Below, piece after piece: positions 59,373 through 64,000 of a stretch of 64,000 nt of DNA (position 1 is its first letter; the number at the start of each line of letters is the position of its first letter). The DNA comes from Arcticibacterium luteifluviistationis (GTDB taxonomy: Bacteria > Bacteroidota > Bacteroidia > Cytophagales > Spirosomataceae). The position numbers and the translations under genes were made by a program. A model generated the notes under the pieces. That model was not told the DNA's origin and searched no databases. It saw only the letters and a list, made by a program, of their open reading frames with translations. The DNA is taken from the NCBI RefSeq assembly GCF_003258705.1, contig NZ_CP029480.1, positions 1,178,001 through 1,242,000 on the forward strand. Reading direction: 5' to 3'.

Positions 59373-60224
59373 ATGCAAAAGAAATACGACTTCAGAACCA
59401 TAGTAATTTCCGATGTTCATCTTGGAACTGCCGGAAGCAAGGCCATTGAAGCCACCAAGTTCATCCGTGATTATTCCTGCGAAAGATTAATCCTAAATGG
59501 AGACATTATTGACGGTTGGCAATTAAAAAAATACGGTGCTTGGAAAAAGAAACACACCGCATTTATAAGAGCCGTTCTTAAAACTATTGAAAAAGACGAT
59601 ACCCAAGTTTATTATGTCAGAGGGAATCATGATGATTTCCTAGACCAGTTTTTACCTTTTTCCATAGGCTCCAATTTCAAGATTGTTCAAGAGTTAGTCC
59701 TTAACTCTGGCGAGAACAAATTCTTTATCACACATGGTGACGTTTTTGACCTTGTAACTAAGAAGGCTAAATGGCTAGCCCATATAGGCGATATGGGCTA
59801 CACCGCCCTTCTTTGGTTAAACAAGAAGTATAACCAATATCGTGTTTTTAAAGGAAAACCCTATTATTCATTATCAAAACGAGTAAAAAACTCTATAAAA
59901 ATGGCAGTTAACTATATTTCCGACTTTGAAGAACAACTTTCAGAAATGGCAAAATCTAAAGGGTGCAACGGCATTATTTGTGGCCACATTCACCAGCCAG
60001 CCATAAAAACAATTGACAACATCAAGTACATGAATTCTGGCGACTGGGTAGAAAACAAGTCTGCACTAGTGGAAGATTACAGCGGAAACTGGGAGATAGT
60101 GTATGATGCCTCCCACTTACACACAGACTCTTTAGATGAATTACCTATTGAATTCGATGTGGATATGGAAGAGCCAGACAGAGAGTTTGAAGAATCATAC
60201 AGTCATATTTTTGAACTGAAATGA
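59373..60224 (+). CDS. Metallophosphoesterase, UDP-2,3-diacylglucosamine diphosphatase (LpxH)-like
   Basis: From ATG 59373 the product is 283 residues. It shows the calcineurin-type metal ligands: SDVHLGTAGSKA, LNGDIIDGWQ, VRGNHDDF, THGDVFD and GHIHQPA. These fit the LpxH family, which cleaves UDP-diacylglucosamine in lipid A synthesis; the longer C-terminus and pairing with a glycosyltransferase suggest a related substrate. The TTG at 59358 in frame is less likely. It overlaps the next gene by 4 nt (ATGA). Confidence 0.85.
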   Translation: MQKKYDFRTIVISDVHLGTAGSKAIEATKFIRDYSCERLILNGDIIDGWQLKKYGAWKKKHTAFIRAVLKTIEKDDTQVYYVRGNHDDFLDQFLPFSIGSNFKIVQELVLNSGENKFFITHGDVFDLVTKKAKWLAHIGDMGYTALLWLNKKYNQYRVFKGKPYYSLSKRVKNSIKMAVNYISDFEEQLSEMAKSKGCNGIICGHIHQPAIKTIDNIKYMNSGDWVENKSALVEDYSGNWEIVYDASHLHTDSLDELPIEFDVDMEEPDREFEESYSHIFELK

Positions 60225-61324
60225 GAATAGCCTTTATTGTTCAAGGAGAAGGAAGAGGTCATATTACACAAGCGATAAGCCTTTTTCAGCAGCTACAAGG
60301 CTCTAAACACACCGTGGTGGCGTGCTTAGTAGGCATGATAAAAAAGGATAATTTCAGCTCCACTATTGAGCACGAGATAGATGCTAAGGTTCATTATTTC
60401 AGTAGCCCAAATTTAATTTACAACCAAGCAGGAAAGGGCCTTAGCCTCAAGGCCACTCTAATTCAAAACCTCAAAAAACTCCCTGAGCACAACAAAAGCC
60501 TACATAAATTGAAAGGTTGGATGGATAAATACCAACCAGACTTAATCATCAACTTTTACGATTTTTTAGCTGGTGTTTATCAGCTAAGGTTTCCAAATTC
60601 TGCTCCTCCCATGATTTGTGTAGGACATCAATACCTGCTTCTGCACAAGGAGTTTGTATTTCCGAAGAAAAAGGTGGTAGATCGTATTTTGGTTAATCTT
60701 AACAGTCGATTTACGGCTTTACGTGCTAAAAAAATGCTTGCCCTATCATTATCTCCGTATGAAAACCACAAAAACATTGTCAGTATTCCGCCATTGATTA
60801 GGCAGTCTGCTCTTTCAGAACCCACTTCTCAACACAAGTATTATGTGGCGTATATGACTAACCCCGCTCTTTTAAGTCAACTATCAGATTGGCATTTAAA
60901 CCATACGGACGTTGAGATTCATTGTTTTATAAAGTGCGACCAAGAACAAGAAGTTACCCAAAGCCATAAGAATCTCTTCATTCATAAATTAGATGCAAAG
61001 AAATTTTTAAGACTTATGGCAAACGCCAAAGGTCTTATTACCACGGCTGGTTTTGAGGCGGTTTGCGAGGCTATCTATTATGGCAAGCCAGTTATGATGG
61101 TACCTGTGCCAAACCACTTTGAACAGGCTTGTAATGCCTTAGACGCCTCTCGTTTTGGAGCTGGCATAAGTCAAGAAAGTTTTAATCTTGACAAATTCCT
61201 TACCTATACCTCCGAATTCGAAAGCCCAATGGTTCCTTTTAAAAACTGGTTAGCAGAAGGCAAGTCGAAACTAATAGCAGAGCTCGATTCCTTTGAGCAA
61301 ATCCTTAGCCTTAAACAAGCATAG
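60221..61324 (+). CDS. Glycosyltransferase (GT28/MurG-like)
   Basis: The 367-residue protein begins MRIAFIVQGEGRGHITQAIS and has the C-terminal nucleotide-sugar site ITTAGFEAVCEAIYYGKPVM, then MVPVPNHFEQACNAL, the MurG-type GT-B pattern. It likely adds a sugar to a lipid or cell-surface acceptor. ATGA overlap links it to the LpxH-like phosphatase, suggesting a joint lipid or glycolipid pathway. Its 3' end is duplicated downstream (see the repeat at 61301-61545). Confidence 0.85.
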   Translation: MRIAFIVQGEGRGHITQAISLFQQLQGSKHTVVACLVGMIKKDNFSSTIEHEIDAKVHYFSSPNLIYNQAGKGLSLKATLIQNLKKLPEHNKSLHKLKGWMDKYQPDLIINFYDFLAGVYQLRFPNSAPPMICVGHQYLLLHKEFVFPKKKVVDRILVNLNSRFTALRAKKMLALSLSPYENHKNIVSIPPLIRQSALSEPTSQHKYYVAYMTNPALLSQLSDWHLNHTDVEIHCFIKCDQEQEVTQSHKNLFIHKLDAKKFLRLMANAKGLITTAGFEAVCEAIYYGKPVMMVPVPNHFEQACNALDASRFGAGISQESFNLDKFLTYTSEFESPMVPFKNWLAEGKSKLIAELDSFEQILSLKQA

Positions 61325-61545
61325 GAAAGCTATAATACCAAGTCAAGAATATAAGAATGGCGATATTTTGCAAGTACCGCTCGCTGTATAAAACTACATC
61401 CGTTTAGCCCAACAATCTATAAGTTAGCAAGCCAGAAATCCTTATACCTTAAACAGGCATAGGAAAACTATAATACCAAATCAAGAATATAAGGATAGAG
61501 ATACTTTGCCAATATCGCTCTATAAAGCTTCGTACGTCTGTTAAA
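61301..61545. repeat. Imperfect tandem duplication of the glycosyltransferase gene 3' end
   Basis: Unit 1 (from 61301, including the last codons and stop of the glycosyltransferase) and unit 2 (from 61438) align with a period of about 138 bp. Over 62 aligned bases after the stop about 53 match. The second unit repeats the end LKQA-TAG as CTTAAACAGGCATAG but carries a 1-nt insertion before it. The rest of 61325-61765 has no coding pattern. Confidence 0.8.
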
Positions 61546-61633
61546 ATATCTTTCATCTGTCTTTTTTTTTAGATATTTCAAATTTATAGCTCTAAAGTAT
61601 CTTAATTATTACCTCAGTATTAAGAAACAAAAA

Positions 61634-61652
61634 AGCCCGGAAAATCCAGGCT
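61634..61652 (-). terminator. Terminator of the TonB receptor gene
   Basis: An 8-bp stem with one C-A mismatch (61634-61641 with 61645-61652) and 3-nt loop, followed on the minus strand by six T residues. It is 114 bp beyond the receptor's stop. Confidence 0.6.
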
Positions 61653-61765
61653 GTTTTGCAATTACCAATATGAATCAAGTTTAAACTGTTTATAATACCG
61701 TTATGTAAAACGGCAAAAAATTAGTTTTTAATAGAGAAGTATCCAAAATCATCTGGAAACTCCTG

Positions 61766-64000
61766 TTATAGCTTAAAGTTTAGTCCAACACTAAATGATC
61801 TACCTGGGTTATGACTACTGAACATCTGATTTTCTGCTTTGTATGACTTATAAACAACATCTACAGTATCGTCTAGAATATTTGAAGCTTTCACATCAAG
61901 GGATAACTTTTCTGATTTTCCAAGCTTCTTGTTTAATCCAAAATTCAAACTATGGAATGCCTCTGTATAGACATCAGGAAATAAACCAATACCTACAATA
62001 TTAAGTGTACTACCTTTTACATTGTAAAATAGCCCCATGTCTAGGCCTTTTTCAAAACTGTTGTAGCTTATTCCTCCGTTAAGAATATAAGGAGCCTGAC
62101 CAGCCATTTTACGAACAGCCTCTATAGTTTCGCCATCTCTAACATACTCCAGACGAGAATTATATTCTGAAGCTGACATATCAATTTGTGATTTGACCGC
62201 TGAAAAGTTCAGGCTTAACTGCCAATCCTGCATTGCTTGGCTAACGAAAGAAAGGTTTCTTATTAGCTCTAGCTCAACTCCCAGCACCATTCCATCTCCT
62301 ACGTTTCTTGGCTGATACTCTGTACTTGTTTGTTGCTCAGGAATACGAATTAATTCAATCGGATTTCTGAATTTTTTATAGAAACCACTTAAAGAAATCA
62401 ATTCACCTCGCTCACCATACTTTTCCAACCTCAAGTCAAAATTATCAATCTTAGTCTCAAGTAGTTCACCATCCCAGTCTGAGTAGGTAAACAAGCTTCC
62501 GTTAAAAATACGATTGGTAAGTGGGTCAATAATCTGTGCAAATGAAAGTTCTTTAAAAGAAGGTCTAGCAATTGTTTTTGCATAGGCAAATCTGGCATTA
62601 GCTAACTCTCCAAGCTTATAAATCACGTTTAAAGAAGGGAATAGATTTACAGAGCTTAGTACCACCTCGTCGTCTAAATTTCTACCATTTACTATGTCGC
62701 CACTAGCATAACTCTGATCTCTTCCGGTATGATATTGTTTAAATTCTTCCAGTCGCAAACCTGCAATAACCTTAGTTCTATCTCCGAAACTCATTTCATT
62801 GGATACATAGTATCCTTGATTAAGGCTTCTTGAATTATATTCATTCGGGTTAGGGTCGTTATTACCTGACTGATAGTAAATATTATTTGGCTGCTTATTT
62901 GGGTAAATATTTCCTTCATTCAGAATGGTACTGAAGTCGTCAGTAGCCCAAGTTCCTCCTGCTGCACCGCCAAAGAAGGCCATTTGAAATTGCTTAATTT
63001 CAAAATTTCTTTCTTTTCTTAGGACATTTGCCCCGATTCTAACTTTAGCTGAATTCCCTTTGAAAGCGTAACCATAAGAAAGGTCTACTCTTCCATTCTG
63101 ACCTACTTCATCTAAGTCTCTCCAAATCCTGGATGGTAATCCGCCGGCCCCTGCAGAGAACACAATATCATTATTGCTGGTATAGGTAAAAGCTGATTTT
63201 CTAATATCTGGATCTTCAGATATAGAGTATGTAGTACTTAGCTTCCAGTCAATTTCTAATTTATCATTACTTAACAGATGTGTTCCAGCTAGCAAGAAAT
63301 TATTAAGAGAACGCTGGTTATACTCTAGGTTATTAGATTTGGCAATATATCCTGATTGACCTACAGCTGCACCATCATTATCAATATCAAAAATACCTGC
63401 TCTCTTCTCTCCATTCTGAAGCCTCATGGCAGTAAGTCTAATTTTAGTGCTCTTACCCTTAAAAGCCAAACCAGCCAAACCTCCAAGAAGTACACTCTCA
63501 TCTGTATATTGCCCGTTTTGAACGGTAGCATACCTCATCTCTGTTAAGGAAGCATCATTATACCTTTGATATTCTCCATAATTTACATCATCATAAAATT
63601 GATAATCAAGTTTATAATTTAAGGATAAAATATAGCCCAATTTATTAGAACTTTGCCCAAGTAAACGTTGATCACCAAAGGTTATCCCACCAGAATAATT
63701 AAGTGGACTTGTTTTTGTTTTGGTAGCTAATTCAGGATTGAAACTTTTCACAAACGAAGTCACCTCTTCTTTAGAATGACCACTTATAGGAGTAGGAACG
63801 TTCACTCCAGCAGCCAATCCTGGTAACTCTCGAGAGCCATCATCAAAGCCTAAAAAGTCATATTTCCCTCCGTCATAAGTTAAAAAATCAGACTTCAAGT
63901 TAGCCTGAGGGTTATATCCTACGCCAAAAGAAACATTAAAAACCTTATGCTCAGGAAAAGCTTTTGTCTCTACGTTCATCAAACCTCCAGTAAAGTCAGC
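61766..64000 (-). CDS. TonB-dependent receptor, C-terminal part (cut by window edge)
   Basis: At least 744 residues are present, and the frame is open to the window edge. The first visible residues, ADFTGGLMNVETKAFPEHKV, are the end of a plug domain leading into the barrel, so the true start is beyond base 64000. The barrel has LRLEKYGERGELISLSGFYK and ends SSHNPGRSFSVGLNFKL, a typical terminal strand. Ligand is unknown; the pattern resembles CarboxypepD_reg-type TonB receptors of Bacteroidota. A terminator lies downstream at 61634. Confidence 0.9.
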   Translation of the reverse strand, partial: ADFTGGLMNVETKAFPEHKVFNVSFGVGYNPQANLKSDFLTYDGGKYDFLGFDDGSRELPGLAAGVNVPTPISGHSKEEVTSFVKSFNPELATKTKTSPLNYSGGITFGDQRLLGQSSNKLGYILSLNYKLDYQFYDDVNYGEYQRYNDASLTEMRYATVQNGQYTDESVLLGGLAGLAFKGKSTKIRLTAMRLQNGEKRAGIFDIDNDGAAVGQSGYIAKSNNLEYNQRSLNNFLLAGTHLLSNDKLEIDWKLSTTYSISEDPDIRKSAFTYTSNNDIVFSAGAGGLPSRIWRDLDEVGQNGRVDLSYGYAFKGNSAKVRIGANVLRKERNFEIKQFQMAFFGGAAGGTWATDDFSTILNEGNIYPNKQPNNIYYQSGNNDPNPNEYNSRSLNQGYYVSNEMSFGDRTKVIAGLRLEEFKQYHTGRDQSYASGDIVNGRNLDDEVVLSSVNLFPSLNVIYKLGELANARFAYAKTIARPSFKELSFAQIIDPLTNRIFNGSLFTYSDWDGELLETKIDNFDLRLEKYGERGELISLSGFYKKFRNPIELIRIPEQQTSTEYQPRNVGDGMVLGVELELIRNLSFVSQAMQDWQLSLNFSAVKSQIDMSASEYNSRLEYVRDGETIEAVRKMAGQAPYILNGGISYNSFEKGLDMGLFYNVKGSTLNIVGIGLFPDVYTEAFHSLNFGLNKKLGKSEKLSLDVKASNILDDTVDVVYKSYKAENQMFSSHNPGRSFSVGLNFKL

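Overview
The window is a 64 kb chromosomal stretch of an AT-rich Bacteroidota, most likely a Cytophagales-type marine or freshwater heterotroph. The evidence is TonB receptors with carboxypeptidase-regulatory-like N-termini, a type IX secretion (T9SS) cargo protein, BACON-like repeats, DUF4834, several sulfatases, and promoter elements of the TAnnTTTG type. Housekeeping genes are scattered through it: pheT (partial), recA, thiL, a pyruvate dehydrogenase E1 beta gene, trpS, topA, prs, rplY and one tRNA-Leu(CAA). I see no CRISPR array, IS element, prophage or plasmid functions.

Layout. 1-8 kb: pheT end, recA, an envelope peptidase/DUF3108 pair, DoxX and DUF4834 membrane proteins, a thioredoxin-fold protein and an M61 peptidase. 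8-16.3 kb: a GNAT resembling AAC(3)-I, then a tight run of sulfatase, DUF547, exported Gfo/Idh/MocA oxidoreductase and second sulfatase, then DUF1569, LD-carboxypeptidase and two small genes. 16.3-24.7 kb: a decayed gene remnant, a TonB receptor with OMP_b-brl_3-type barrel, a YheT hydrolase, a T9SS cargo gene preceded 12 nt upstream by an uncatalogued 48-residue peptide with a lasso-type leader motif, a 55-residue small protein, tRNA-Leu and a MacB-like permease. 26-32.4 kb: a metal/redox locus (FecA-like TonB receptor, outer-membrane barrel, 188-residue unknown, divergent di-haem peroxidase). 32.4-39.5 kb: ClC transporter, a 1000-residue dehydrogenase/HEAT/cytochrome lipoprotein, NlpC/P60 peptidase overlapping thiL, and a lipoprotein. 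39.6-44.2 kb: small haem and membrane proteins, UbiA-like protein, MOSC protein, and an outer-membrane protein/anti-sigma-like/ECF sigma operon. 44.3-53.3 kb: pdhB, a second oxidoreductase, a BACON-like/beta-helix lipoprotein, paired DinB proteins, DUF2147, PAP2, trpS, DUF2461 and two unknowns. 53.3-64 kb: sirtuin without zinc cysteines, an ACT-domain pseudogene, topA, prs, rplY, a LpxH-like phosphatase with a glycosyltransferase, a tandem duplication, and a truncated TonB receptor.

The best candidate for something undescribed is the short gene at 22199-22345. Its leader matches YxxPxLxxxGxxxxxT exactly, it has no lasso biosynthesis genes nearby in this window, and it appears co-transcribed with a T9SS-exported protein. 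Two pseudogenes (16.3-16.5 kb and 54.0-54.3 kb), a duplicated gene 3' end at 61.3-61.5 kb, and a shared 12-bp element around the redox locus are the other main points. Names rest on motifs read by eye; no database search was possible.
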